64,000 nucleotides of DNA, taken from positions 806,001 to 870,000 of the forward strand of contig JAHCBC010000003.1 of assembly GCA_019634595.1 (NCBI GenBank). Reading direction: 5' to 3'. The position numbers and the translations under genes were made by a program. The notes under the pieces are model-generated. The model did not search any database, was not told where the DNA came from, and saw nothing but the letters and a program-made list of their open reading frames with translations. Shown piece after piece: positions 47,525 through 56,858 of the stretch. This DNA comes from Akkermansiaceae bacterium (lineage in GTDB: Bacteria > Verrucomicrobiota > Verrucomicrobiia > Verrucomicrobiales > Akkermansiaceae). Within the stretch, counting starts at the first letter, position 1. Each line of letters starts with the position of its first letter.

Positions 47525-49957
47525 TCAATGGGTGGAGACAAGGACCCGTGCGAATCTCACCGGCACCCCGGAAGGCACGTGAATGATGACCCTTTCCCAT
47601 GCATCGTCGATATAGGAAATCTCCTCGACCGCGGTAACCGCACGCCAGGCTCCTTCCCCGGACGCCAGGAGATTTTCGGAAATCTGGGGAATGTAGGTGA
47701 TCCCCGGATTGGAGGAGGCTTTGCGGCGGATATATTCAAAGCGCAGGGATCTGCCTTCGGGGGTATCGATGGCACGGATGGCAGGAAGGCCGGCGACACC
47801 GGTGGTTTCCGTGACAGGATTCGCGTCCGGGTGACGGGCGCGGAGTCCGAAGGCGTATTCCGCGAGGTTGGACAGGCCATCGTGATCGGGATCCATGGTC
47901 CAGCCGGAGATGGCGGGATCTTCCACATCCTCACCGAACGCCTCTTCCAGCCAGATCTCCGCGACGCTTGCGGCAGGTGCCGGGAGATAGGTGGCCAAAG
48001 CCCTGGCAAAGTCCGCGCCCAACACCTTCGCACGCTCCTGCGTCACCTCCACGCCACGGATCACCGAATAGGAGATTTCCGCGGTGGTGATGAGGCTTGC
48101 GGACGGGAACGTGTCCCTCGCCCATGCCGAGGAGTTCCTGCCCTGCGAGTAATTGGCACTGGTGTTCCAGCCCTGGCCGAAGGGAAGGATGTCGTTGGCC
48201 TGCACCGGCAGCTCGCCTTGCCGGGTCGCCGCCAGGTGGGTGAGGAAGGCCTGCTGGCCGGCGGCGACATCCTGCTGGGGCGCTCCCACGAAATACATCC
48301 CTTCCTCGCGGGCGGAAGGACAGTGCAGGTCGAAAAATGCCACGACCCGGTCATGGTATTGCGCACCGAGCTGCATGACCGCGGTCACCTCCGGATAGAG
48401 CTGGGTGGCGTTATAATCCCGGTTATGGTCGTGGGGGTTGCGGTTTTTTCCCTGGTCCCCTTCTTCCACCCCATCCTTGTCCATGAACGGGACGGCGAGG
48501 ATGGTCCTTTTCCGCAGGTTCCTGCCGGTCACGTCATCCGCGAGCGCGGCTTGCAGGAAACCTTCGAGGACATAGCTCCCAAGGACCTCACAGCTATGAT
48601 GGCGGGTGGCGAGAAGGATGATCTCCGACGATGTGTCCGTGACCGGTTTCCCGATCCGCACAAGCTCCGCCCCGCGGTTGTTCCGGCTGCGGCAAAGCTC
48701 GGTGACCTCCAGATGCGGGTTGCTTCCGTTCGCGCTCCGCCACCCGTCGAAGTGGCTCTGCTGGTATTGTGGACAGAAGGCATAGCGCGCCTCTCCTCCT
48801 TCCGGAACCGGTGGAACGTAGAAGGCCCTGCCGGGCATCACGCTGCCAGCCCCCAGATAAGCCCACGTTTTTCCCTCGTCATAGCTCACCGCCGGGCCGC
48901 GCAGGCCGATGTGGTCGGCGGAATTGAAGACCGCCGTGAACCCGGCAGTGTCCCGCGTGCGGAAGCTCCAGTAGAACCACGTCTGGCCGGGCTGCATGTG
49001 GCGCTGGTCCGGAGTGAGGGAGACGCGCCGTGGCTCCGTGGAGGAAGGCTGGGTGACGGAAAGCACCCGGACATTCGCTCCGGGGTAGTCCACGTCGATC
49101 AACGGGGGATCCGGATTCTCGATGGGTATCGGCGGATCCTGCGGAACCGCCGTAACCCGGAAGTTTCCGAACGCGCCGGAAGCCAGCGGGCCATGGTTGA
49201 AAATCTGGATGGAATTGACCAGCCGGGTGCCGAGCGAACCCACGGAAGGCCAGACTCCGTCAGCCGGGTGGCTGGCCGACAGCAGGGTGGAAGTCACTAC
49301 ATCCTCGACCAGCCAGCGGTACTTCCAGTTGTCGGGGTTCGCGGTGTTCAACTGGATGGACAGTCTCCAGGTGCCCGCGTTGGAACCCAGCGTGCCGAGA
49401 TGATCCTGTGTCAGCCCGGTGTCCGCGGTTCCCGGGGAATTCCGATGCCAGCGGCGGAGAATCTGGAAAGGACCGGCGCTGCTGGCGGCGTTGGGGGTGT
49501 TGTCAGGACTTCTTGCGATGGTGGCGATGACCGGCTGCCCGCCGACGGCGGCGGCGGTATTCGGGGTCGCGTTGTACAAGGAGATCCCCACATAGGTCAG
49601 CGTCGTGGTGGGATTGGCCGCAACGGGGACCGCCGTGGTATCGACGGAAATGGTGTAGAGATGGCCGTTGACCGGTGAAAACGGCACGAAGGCGGACATG
49701 CCCTGGTTGGCCGCAGGACTCACCAACCCGCCATTCGCCTTGAATCCGGTGGCCGCCGTCCACGTGGCGGAGGCACTGCCTCCCGCCTCTCCGGACCGCT
49801 CGTCCAGCGCCAGGCTGTTCAGGTTCGCGCTGCCCGCGCCACCAAAGTCGTGCCGATAGATCACGGACTCCCCGGTTCCGGCGAACAGGCAGTTCCAGGA
49901 AAACGCTGAGGCAACGATGGTCGCAACGGATAAGAATCGGGAAATCATGGGGATCAT
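47525..49957 (-). CDS. Large secreted M14 carboxypeptidase with PEP-CTERM-type N-terminal domain
   Basis: About 810 residues. From ATG 49957/49948 a signal peptide (RFLSVATIVASAFSW) leads into a ~270-residue N-terminal domain homologous to the whole ectodomain of the next protein (PFSPVNGHLYTISVDTTAVPV; ARSPDNTPN; FQILRRWHRN; YRWLVEDV). Next come the beta-sandwich (WFYWSFRTRDTAGFTAVF) and M14 domains, zinc ligands RHHSCEVL and FDLHCPS, NRDYN, and catalytic AEISYS. A Ca-binding linker (DPDHDGLSNLAEYAFG) and C-terminal beta-domain follow, shared with the propeller protein at 54344. It is 69 bases after that PEP-CTERM gene. Confidence 0.88.
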   Translation of the reverse strand: MIPMISRFLSVATIVASAFSWNCLFAGTGESVIYRHDFGGAGSANLNSLALDERSGEAGGSASATWTAATGFKANGGLVSPAANQGMSAFVPFSPVNGHLYTISVDTTAVPVAANPTTTLTYVGISLYNATPNTAAAVGGQPVIATIARSPDNTPNAASSAGPFQILRRWHRNSPGTADTGLTQDHLGTLGSNAGTWRLSIQLNTANPDNWKYRWLVEDVVTSTLLSASHPADGVWPSVGSLGTRLVNSIQIFNHGPLASGAFGNFRVTAVPQDPPIPIENPDPPLIDVDYPGANVRVLSVTQPSSTEPRRVSLTPDQRHMQPGQTWFYWSFRTRDTAGFTAVFNSADHIGLRGPAVSYDEGKTWAYLGAGSVMPGRAFYVPPVPEGGEARYAFCPQYQQSHFDGWRSANGSNPHLEVTELCRSRNNRGAELVRIGKPVTDTSSEIILLATRHHSCEVLGSYVLEGFLQAALADDVTGRNLRKRTILAVPFMDKDGVEEGDQGKNRNPHDHNRDYNATQLYPEVTAVMQLGAQYHDRVVAFFDLHCPSAREEGMYFVGAPQQDVAAGQQAFLTHLAATRQGELPVQANDILPFGQGWNTSANYSQGRNSSAWARDTFPSASLITTAEISYSVIRGVEVTQERAKVLGADFARALATYLPAPAASVAEIWLEEAFGEDVEDPAISGWTMDPDHDGLSNLAEYAFGLRARHPDANPVTETTGVAGLPAIRAIDTPEGRSLRFEYIRRKASSNPGITYIPQISENLLASGEGAWRAVTAVEEISYIDDAWERVIIHVPSGVPVRFARVLVSTH

Positions 49958-50056
49958 TTTCTGGGTTTCATGCTTGGGGCCGCGCACATGGCGGGCGAGC
50001 CGCCACCCTTTGCCAAAGGAGACGGTGAATTTCTCAAAACCGGGGAGAGATGCCGC

Positions 50057-50917
50057 TCACCTCCTCCGCCGCAGTCCTGCCACCGCAAGGGCGAAAGCAC
50101 CAAGCAACGCCGCGCCCGGCTCGGGAACGGCGGTGACGAGGAAGTTGTCGAAGGTGCTGGAAGCCATCGGCCCGTGACTGTGGAGCTGGATGCTGTTGAT
50201 CGGGTTCGATCCCAACGAACCCACGGAAGTCCAGTTCCCCTCGGACAACAGGGCGCTCGTGCCCACATCCTCCACCAGCCAACGGTACATCCAGCTGCCG
50301 GCGTTCGTGGTATCAAGCTGGATGGTCAGTCTCCAGGTGCCGTTGTTGTCGAAGGTGGGTTCGAATGTCCCGATGTGGTTGGCGGTGATGGCGGGCCCGA
50401 CATTGGTTGACGGGTTGGTGCGGTGCCAGCGGCGGAGGATCTGGAATGGCCCCGAGGGGTTGTCGAGGGAGTTGGGAGTGTTGTCGGGGCTTCTCGTGAT
50501 GGGTGCGATGACAGGCTGCCCGCCGACCGCTCCAGCCGTGTTCGGGGTGCCGTTATACAGGGCGATTCCGGTATAAGCCAACGAAGTGGTGGGGTTGACC
50601 GCGGTGGGCGTCGCGGTGGTATCGACCGAGATCGTGTAAAGGTATCCGTTGACCGGCGAGAACGGCACGTAGGCGGACATGGATGTCTGACCCGATGGAC
50701 TCACGATGCTTCCATCAGCCTTGATATTACCGCTGGAGTTCCAGGTGGCGCCGGCGTTCCCGCCGGCAATTCCGGACCGGCTTTCCAGCGCGATTCCGTT
50801 GAGGCTTGTGCCGCTCGTACCGCTGAAGCTGTGCTGATAGATCACCGCGGCATGCACGGCCGGCAGGGTGAGCGCCGGGATGGCGGCCATACTGAGGAGG
50901 AACGATCGGATGGTCAT
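50057..50917 (-). CDS. PEP-CTERM protein, paralogue of the peptidase N-terminal domain
   Basis: 286 residues with signal peptide (SFLLSMAAIPALTLPAVHA), a beta-rich ectodomain (IYQHSFSGTSGTSLNGIALE, PFSPVNGYLYTISVDTT, ITRSPDNTPNS, QILRRWHRTNPST, MYRWLVEDVG), and a PEP-CTERM signal VPEPGAALLGAFALAVAGLRRRR. The ectodomain lines up segment by segment with the N-terminal ~270 residues of the peptidase downstream. It is probably exosortase-processed and surface-linked. Upstream (188 bases) is the FecR-LamG gene. Confidence 0.88.
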   Translation of the reverse strand: MTIRSFLLSMAAIPALTLPAVHAAVIYQHSFSGTSGTSLNGIALESRSGIAGGNAGATWNSSGNIKADGSIVSPSGQTSMSAYVPFSPVNGYLYTISVDTTATPTAVNPTTSLAYTGIALYNGTPNTAGAVGGQPVIAPITRSPDNTPNSLDNPSGPFQILRRWHRTNPSTNVGPAITANHIGTFEPTFDNNGTWRLTIQLDTTNAGSWMYRWLVEDVGTSALLSEGNWTSVGSLGSNPINSIQLHSHGPMASSTFDNFLVTAVPEPGAALLGAFALAVAGLRRRR

Positions 50918-51105
50918 GGGGAGTTTATTGGTGGGTCCTTCGGGTTTCTTGTTTCCGGCGGGTCACCGGATCGGTTTTCCCGGACAAGCGGCACTTGTCG
51001 GGCATTCCATGGGAGGAAGTGTTGTTTGATGGGAAAAGTAACACTTCCCCTGCCATGATTTTCCCCCTCCAGCAGTGGGGGCCCCATCGGGAAGGCATCC
51101 CGGCA

Positions 51106-52638
51106 TCACCTGACAGGGAAGGCGCTGTCCCTGATGGCAAGGATTTCGCTTTGTGAAAGGGCGTGGTTGAAGATGTGGAGTTCATCGATCGCGCCGCGGA
51201 AAAAACTCCCCTGGAAGCTGCCCTTGGCGAGATTCCTGCCGATCCAGATGCCATGCCCGTCCGGTCCGGAGTCGGTGCGGACCTCTCCGGTCATGCGATA
51301 GGTGAACTGCTCCGGAACTCCATCGACATACATGATCACCTCCATCGAGACGTCGGGCAGAACCTCATCCTTCAACACCACGGCGATGTGGTGCCATCTG
51401 CCATCCCGCAAATCCGTGCGGCCGACCGAGGCGCCATGATACACGCCCACCCGCAGCCTGCCCAGCGGCCCTTGGTTCTCGATCGGCTGGACCGAGATCT
51501 GCCATGCCTTGTCGAAAACATGGCTTCCCCAGGCAACCATGGCGAACCCCTCCTTGATCCCGGAGTCCTCCGGCACCTTTGCCCAGAAGCAGACGGTTCT
51601 GGGAGCGCCTCCTTCGATGCCCCGGTGGACGCTTTCCGCGAAAGCGCCCTTTCCGTCGAAATACAACGCACGTCCGGAAACCCCCTCCACCCACTCCGGA
51701 ATTTCACCGCCTTTCTCCTGCTTCAGTCCGAAGTCCGCCTTCTTGCCGGCCAACGCACCCTCCCCCAGCCCACGGGCCGTCGTTCCAACTCCTTCATCGA
51801 AGGACCAATAAATCCCGCCACGATCCGCCGTTGAGCCATGGGGCAGGCTCACCCGGAACTGGCCGACTTCCGCGGCGCGCCGTGTCCTGTCCCGCAGACG
51901 GAAGACCTGGGAACTTTCAAGAAGCCATTTTTCTCCGGATCCGGAGGACACCGCCACCCGCCCCTGGAGAGCATGGGCCTCAGCCCCCCATTCATCCCTC
52001 ATGACGACCCCCATCATGGAGCCTAATCCCGTCAGTTCACCTTCAGGCGTGCCAATCCGGTAGCCTTCCCCTTCGGGGGAAAGGTGCGCCACCAGATGCC
52101 CCTGGTGCAGGAATGCCCGGGATTTGTCCAGGAACTCGATCCGCGCCGGCCCGTCAATCACGAGGCGTCCGCTGTCGCCGATGGCGACCTCGACCAGACC
52201 TTCGCCAAAAGCAATGATCCTCCCCTTCCTGATGGTATCTCCGGCCGCAAACTCCCTGGATCCGCCATAAACCACACCATACATGTCATGGATCCTGCCG
52301 ACCGTCCCCAGCGAGTACCACCAGGAGAACAGCGCCACCAGGAAAGCCGCCGCCACCGCGCCGAGCCATGCATTCCTCCGGCGTCTGAGGCGTGCTTTCA
52401 AACCGAGCACGAATGCCTCCGAATCACTGCCCGCCACCGTTTCGCGGATGCGCAGCACATTGTCCGCACGGGTCAGCTTGTCCTCGAGGGCGACGGACAA
52501 AAGCGCTTCCAGCTCGGCGGCAGCGGCATATTCCCGGCGGACGTTCTCGTCCGCCCGCATGAGATCCGTCAGACGCCGGATCCCGGCGGCATCCGCCTCC
52601 CCTGCGAGCACCTTCTCGATCAACTCACGGTTCTTCAT
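51106..52638 (-). CDS. FecR-like membrane protein with LamG domain
   Basis: The ATG at 52638 overlaps the sigma gene stop (ATGA). ~510 residues: cytoplasmic N-terminus (MKNRELIEKVLAGEADAAGIRRLTDLM) of anti-sigma type, a transmembrane helix (WLGAVAAAFLVALFSWWYSL, ~100-120), a FecR region (GDTIRKGRIIAFGEGLVEVAIGD, GYRIGTPEGELTGLGSMMGV) and a C-terminal LamG jelly roll (GGIYWSFDEGVG, RTVCFWAKVPEDSG, RWHHIAVVLKD, GAIDELHIFNHALSQSE). The family regulates ECF sigma factors from the membrane; a LamG tail suggests glycan or surface sensing. An open frame to 52974 overlaps the sigma gene and is rejected. Confidence 0.88.
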   Translation of the reverse strand: MKNRELIEKVLAGEADAAGIRRLTDLMRADENVRREYAAAAELEALLSVALEDKLTRADNVLRIRETVAGSDSEAFVLGLKARLRRRRNAWLGAVAAAFLVALFSWWYSLGTVGRIHDMYGVVYGGSREFAAGDTIRKGRIIAFGEGLVEVAIGDSGRLVIDGPARIEFLDKSRAFLHQGHLVAHLSPEGEGYRIGTPEGELTGLGSMMGVVMRDEWGAEAHALQGRVAVSSGSGEKWLLESSQVFRLRDRTRRAAEVGQFRVSLPHGSTADRGGIYWSFDEGVGTTARGLGEGALAGKKADFGLKQEKGGEIPEWVEGVSGRALYFDGKGAFAESVHRGIEGGAPRTVCFWAKVPEDSGIKEGFAMVAWGSHVFDKAWQISVQPIENQGPLGRLRVGVYHGASVGRTDLRDGRWHHIAVVLKDEVLPDVSMEVIMYVDGVPEQFTYRMTGEVRTDSGPDGHGIWIGRNLAKGSFQGSFFRGAIDELHIFNHALSQSEILAIRDSAFPVR

Positions 52639-53189
52639 GCCAGGGTGTCTTTCAGTTTGTCCCTCACGCAAACCGCCAGCAATTCCCGCAGGCGGTGGAA
52701 CTTCATCGTCAGGGCGGAGTATCCCGCGCCACTGTCCCGGCAGAGATCCCGCAAGGTCCTCCCCTTCACATAACGCTCGTAGAGCTGGTCGCGGGAATGG
52801 CTGTCCACGGAGTCGAGACACTCCATCAGGGCGTCGAGCGCGGCGCTTTCCTCCAGAGCCGGCTCCGGATGCTTGATCAGCAATTCCTCTAGTTCCGCGA
52901 ATCCGCCGATGTAGCTCTCCCGCCGCTTGCGGATGTAGTTCCGCAGGTGGTTGACGGCGATACCACGGAGCCACATTTCGAAAGTTCCATCCCCCCGGTA
53001 TTGGCCGATCGATCTGAAAGCGGTGACAAAGACATCCTGGGCCAGATCGTCCGCCGCGGAGCGGTCACGCAGCCTGGATCTCAGAAACGCACGGATCCAG
53101 CCTTCATGGATGCGGACCAGCTCCCCGAAGGCATCCGTGTCGCCACTGACGATCTCCTGGATGATCGAAAGGTATGAGCTCTTTGTCAT
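52635..53189 (-). CDS. ECF RNA polymerase sigma factor
   Basis: 184 residues. Region 2: FGELVRIHEGWIRAFLRSRLRDRSAADDLAQDVFVTAFRSI, then FEMWLRGIAVNHLRNYIRKRRE (2.3-2.4). Region 4: ESAALDALMECLDSVDSHSRDQLYERYVKGRTLRDLCRD, with a C-terminal helix (ALTMKFHRLRELLAVCVR). Typical ECF length. Translationally coupled (ATGA) to the FecR-LamG gene, so that protein is its likely partner. Target promoters unknown; the PEP-CTERM and M14 genes downstream are candidates. Confidence 0.93.
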   Translation of the reverse strand: MTKSSYLSIIQEIVSGDTDAFGELVRIHEGWIRAFLRSRLRDRSAADDLAQDVFVTAFRSIGQYRGDGTFEMWLRGIAVNHLRNYIRKRRESYIGGFAELEELLIKHPEPALEESAALDALMECLDSVDSHSRDQLYERYVKGRTLRDLCRDSGAGYSALTMKFHRLRELLAVCVRDKLKDTLA

Positions 53190-53358
53190 GATGCGGATGC
53201 GGGGGCTTCCGTGCCGGTCTCCCCGGGGAGAAGTGTTTTCACTTCATGGAAATAACACACCGGAATCCCAAGCGCCCATCCGAAGGGGGGTCAGGGATTC
53301 CGCGGGGATCGGAAAAAGAAGGTGACATCACCGGCGGTTATGACATTCCAGAGGATAA

Positions 53359-54273
53359 ATGAAAACCCGCTTCCATCCCCGGCGCCTCTCCGCCTTCGCT
53401 TCCTGGTTGCTCCTCGCATCCGCCACTCTATGCCCTGCGGGGGAGAAAAAGGAGCTGACCGACACGCAAGGCCGGAAAATCCAGGCGGACGTCGAGGAAC
53501 TGACACCGGAAGGCGTGCTCAAGGTCCGGGTTTCCGGAAAGGCCTTCGACATCCCGCTCGGGAATCTGGTGGAGGAAGACCAGGAGTGGGCCAAGGGCTG
53601 GGAGGAGGACCGGAAGGCCGCCGCCGAGGGACAGGAATATGCCAAGGTTCTCTTCGAGGATGATTTCTCCAAGGAAGGGTTCGGCGAACGCTGGGGGCAC
53701 TACAAGAGTGGCAGCACGGTGAAGGATGGCGTGCTCCAGGGATTCTCACCGGACCCGTCCGACCATGCGGCGGTGGACAATGTGAAGATCGAGGGCCAGC
53801 AGGACATGGAGGTTTCCGTCAAGTTCCGCTTCATGGGGGAGAAGGGCAGGCAGCTCGATGTATGGCTGGATGACTGGGGTTTCAAGGGTTCCCACGCCGG
53901 ACACATCTGCCGGGTCTCCGTCGGCCGCAACCACGTTTCGATGATCGACGCGAAGGAGGGTTCCTTCCGCAAGGACATCTACGAGAAGAAGAAGGCCGGC
54001 GGGGAACTGGACGAGGAAACCCTCAAATCCCTGGAAGGAAAGTCCGCGAAGTTCGACCTCAGGATGAAAGCGGACGAGTGGCACACCCTCACCGTCCGCA
54101 CCAAGGGGGATGAAGTCACCGCGCTGGTGGACGGGAAAAAGATCGGCTCGCTGAAATCCCCGGGCATCGCCCATGAGACGAAGACCCTCATCAGCCTGAC
54201 CACGAACGAGGCGGACATCCACTACGACGACTTCATCATCCGCGGCAAACGCAGCTCCGGGAAGAAACGATGA
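53359..54273 (+). CDS. Secreted SHD1-plus-DUF1080-like protein
   Basis: 304 residues. Signal peptide (FASWLLLASATLCPAGEKK), an SHD1-like N-terminal domain (~28-75, TDTQGRKIQADVEELTPEGVLKVRV, IPLGNLVEEDQEW) and a C-terminal jelly roll paralogous to 13027 (VLFEDDFSKEGFGERWGH, VDNVKIEGQQDMEVSVKFRF, FKGSHAGHICRVSVG, EWHTLTVRTKGDEVTALVDGK, SPGIAHETK, YDDFIIRGK). SHD1 domains in these bacteria occur in surface/matrix proteins. Divergent from the sigma gene. Function unknown. Confidence 0.78.
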   Translation: MKTRFHPRRLSAFASWLLLASATLCPAGEKKELTDTQGRKIQADVEELTPEGVLKVRVSGKAFDIPLGNLVEEDQEWAKGWEEDRKAAAEGQEYAKVLFEDDFSKEGFGERWGHYKSGSTVKDGVLQGFSPDPSDHAAVDNVKIEGQQDMEVSVKFRFMGEKGRQLDVWLDDWGFKGSHAGHICRVSVGRNHVSMIDAKEGSFRKDIYEKKKAGGELDEETLKSLEGKSAKFDLRMKADEWHTLTVRTKGDEVTALVDGKKIGSLKSPGIAHETKTLISLTTNEADIHYDDFIIRGKRSSGKKR

Positions 54274-54343
54274 GCGGCATCACCCACCGGCGGGCATCCG
54301 CCGCATTCCAGCCGGAATGCATGCGCCCGCCGCTCCATGATGG

Positions 54344-55717
54344 TCAATCCTTCTGGACGTATTCAAGGCGATAGAAGCACCGCCCTTCCACAGATGCCGC
54401 ATCGATGACGAACACCGTCTGGAGATCACCGTCCCTGGAAAGGTTCTCCGGCTCCGCCTCCAAGGCCCTCCAGCTTCCCGCCGCCAGGGTACTGCTGTAT
54501 TGCACCACGATGCCCACTCCGGCGGTGGCCGTCACATCGTAGGTCCATCTCAGTTCCACTCCTGTGGACGGCGAAGACGGAGGCCTCACCGAAAGGAGTC
54601 TGTCCGAACCGGCATCCATCCCCTTGGGGTTGAGTCCATGGGCGTACTCCGCAAGGTTGGTGATACCGTCGTGCTCGGCATCCGCGGTGGGACCGCTGAT
54701 CGCCGGATCCATCTGCTCCGGCGTTGTGAATTTCAGTGCTTTCCAACTGTCATACCCCGTCACCACCGGATCCCGAGGGGTGGTGAGGATCGTCCCCCGG
54801 CCCGAGCTGACGCCACCGACGGCCATAAACCTGCCGTCCGCGAACAATGCACCGAAGAGGGTGCTGGTGACCCCTGAGGTCACGGGAGTCCAAGCCGTTC
54901 CGTTGCCGGTTACCCGGATGTTCCCTCCATCACAGACAGCGACCAGCGTATGCCCGTCCGTCACCATCGAGTAGATGTCCGTGTAAATCCCGGTGTCTTC
55001 GGTACGCCAGTCGATGAGATCCTCTGATGAGAAACACTCTCCGTAGCGGCCGCCGGTGTAATAACGGCCGCGGAAATACGCCATGGTGTAAACGTCACTG
55101 CTGACAGGCAGGGTGACCGTGGTCCACACGAGTCCATCCTGGGAGGTGCGGACCGTGCCATGGATCTCACCATCCTCCATGGCACCCTCCTGCCCATACG
55201 CGAGGAAACGCCCGCCCGCGAAAACCACGCCCTGGAGGAACTGCCCCGCAGCGGTGGTATCAACCCCTTGCCAAGTCGTTCCATCCGCCGAGCTGATCGC
55301 CATGCCAAAGCCCCCTACCGCAACGAACTTCCCCGCACCGTAGGCCACTCCCGAAAGGAACGCGGTGGTGGTGGATGCCTCAGCTTTCCAGGTGATCCCA
55401 TTAACGGATGTCAAGACGGTCCCCGCCGCGCCCACGGCAACAAACCGTCCGCCGCCGAAACAAACGGATCGCAGCGAGTTGGTGGTGGTGGAAGTCCGGC
55501 TGGTCCATGTCACGCCGTCCGGAGATGTGACGATGGCCCCCGAATCACCCACCACGGCATACAACCCCGCTCCATACGCCGCACCACTCAACGACTGTGT
55601 CGTGGCCGATACCCGTGATACCCAGGGGCTCTGGGTTTGCGCTTCCAGCTTCGCCACCGCAGCCAAGCCTGACAGGCAGATCAACAAGCACGAAATCAAA
55701 TGGCGGGCAGAGTTCAT
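54344..55717 (-). CDS. Secreted beta-propeller protein with Ca-linker and C-terminal module
   Basis: Start at 55717 (MNSARHLISCLLICLSGLAAVAK; signal peptide), 457 residues. Repeated ~45-residue blades: LSGAAYGAGLYAVVGDSGAIVTSPDGVTW, LRSVCFGGGRFVAVGAAGTVLTSVNGITW, LSGVAYGAGKFVAVGGFGMAISSADGTTW, and later variants (YTMAYFRGRYYTGG; LFGALFADGRFMAVGG). A Ca-binding linker (DAEHDGITNLAEYAHGLNPKG) and a C-terminal beta-domain follow, the same tail as in the large M14 protein. It resembles photosystem-stability-type or sialidase-like propellers, but no catalytic residues are assignable. Confidence 0.82.
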   Translation of the reverse strand: MNSARHLISCLLICLSGLAAVAKLEAQTQSPWVSRVSATTQSLSGAAYGAGLYAVVGDSGAIVTSPDGVTWTSRTSTTTNSLRSVCFGGGRFVAVGAAGTVLTSVNGITWKAEASTTTAFLSGVAYGAGKFVAVGGFGMAISSADGTTWQGVDTTAAGQFLQGVVFAGGRFLAYGQEGAMEDGEIHGTVRTSQDGLVWTTVTLPVSSDVYTMAYFRGRYYTGGRYGECFSSEDLIDWRTEDTGIYTDIYSMVTDGHTLVAVCDGGNIRVTGNGTAWTPVTSGVTSTLFGALFADGRFMAVGGVSSGRGTILTTPRDPVVTGYDSWKALKFTTPEQMDPAISGPTADAEHDGITNLAEYAHGLNPKGMDAGSDRLLSVRPPSSPSTGVELRWTYDVTATAGVGIVVQYSSTLAAGSWRALEAEPENLSRDGDLQTVFVIDAASVEGRCFYRLEYVQKD

Positions 55718-55889
55718 CATCTGGGAAGGAGAATCACCGGACACCGGAGGGAGGCGGGTCACGCACCGAAACAGCTTCCGCTTGAACCGTCCAGCCTCGA
55801 TTTGACCTAGAATCCGGACAGCATCCAGGGATCAACCCGATTGACTCCCCATCAGTGCTACCCCAGACTCCCGGCCGGAGTTCAATGAC

Positions 55890-56813
55890 ATGGGTTTAGA
55901 AAAAATCGGAGCGGCCACATTCCAAAGCCTGAAGAAGCGGGGGATCAAGATGGATTCCCTGCTCACCTTCGGGCGCCAGCATTTTTCAGTTTCGCCGCTG
56001 GACTTCGGGAAAGTTCCGGGACTCGCCGGGATCGTCAGGGCAAACCCACGGTTGCTGGAAGGGAGCAACGCCTACGCGGAGCCGTTTTTCAAAGCCATCG
56101 GCATCGGAAATGTGGAGTCCATGGATGTATCCGCCTACGAGGCGTGTTCACTGGTCCATGACTTGAACCACCCCATCCCCACGGAATGGCATTCACGCTA
56201 TGACATGGTGTTCGACGGCGGAACGCTGGAACATGTCTTCCATTTCCCGAATGCGATCGCCAACGCGATGAATCTGGTGAAGGCCGGAGGGGTGTTCATC
56301 ACCGCCACGACGAGCAACAACTTCAACGGCCACGGCTTCTATCAGTTCAGCCCCGAGCTTTTCTTCAGATTGTTCAATGAGTCGAGCGGCTTCGAGGTGT
56401 TGCTGATGGCCCTGTCCGAGTCGTTCGGGCGGCGGCGCGTGTTCAAGGTGCAGGATCCCGCCGAACTCGGGAAACGCATCACGTTCCTGGGCGACGGCCC
56501 GCTGGAGATTGTGATGGTCGCCCGGCGCACCAAGCTCATCCCCGCCCCATCGATGATCCCCTACCAGAGCGACTATTCCGCCACGTGGGAAAGGAACCAC
56601 GCCCCGCAACCGCCCGCCGCCGGCCGGGCCTCCGGCTTGCTGAAGCGCGCCATCCGCAGGAGCCTTCCGGAGCTGTGGATGCTCCGCTACGACACCTTCC
56701 GCTGGGAACAACACCAGAAAAAACGGATGCACGAGGGGGTCACGCTGGTCGATTCCATCGATGAATGCTTCCTGCACCCGGAGCAGCACGCCGCCCATCC
56801 GGCACATTCCTGA
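55890..56813 (+). CDS. SAM-dependent methyltransferase-like protein
   Basis: 307 residues. The core RYDMVFDGGTLEHVFHFPNAIANAMNLVKAGGVFITAT resembles class-I methyltransferase strand-helix segments (DxVxDGGTLEH, then KPGGxF). The SAM-binding glycine motif nearer the N-terminus is not clear, so activity is uncertain. N-terminal half (IKMDSLLTFGRQHFSVSPLDF) is family-specific. First gene of the plus-strand EPS-type block. Confidence 0.7.
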   Translation: MGLEKIGAATFQSLKKRGIKMDSLLTFGRQHFSVSPLDFGKVPGLAGIVRANPRLLEGSNAYAEPFFKAIGIGNVESMDVSAYEACSLVHDLNHPIPTEWHSRYDMVFDGGTLEHVFHFPNAIANAMNLVKAGGVFITATTSNNFNGHGFYQFSPELFFRLFNESSGFEVLLMALSESFGRRRVFKVQDPAELGKRITFLGDGPLEIVMVARRTKLIPAPSMIPYQSDYSATWERNHAPQPPAAGRASGLLKRAIRRSLPELWMLRYDTFRWEQHQKKRMHEGVTLVDSIDECFLHPEQHAAHPAHS

Positions 56814-56858
56814 ATGCCGGAACCCGGCTGGAGCCGCCCATCACCCTTTCCTGAGAGC

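Noticed and set aside
47528..49678. 716-codon open frame on the + strand
   Set aside because: It is the exact antisense of the M14 gene, in high-GC third-position shadow; its sequence is rich in Gly, Arg and His without any domain.
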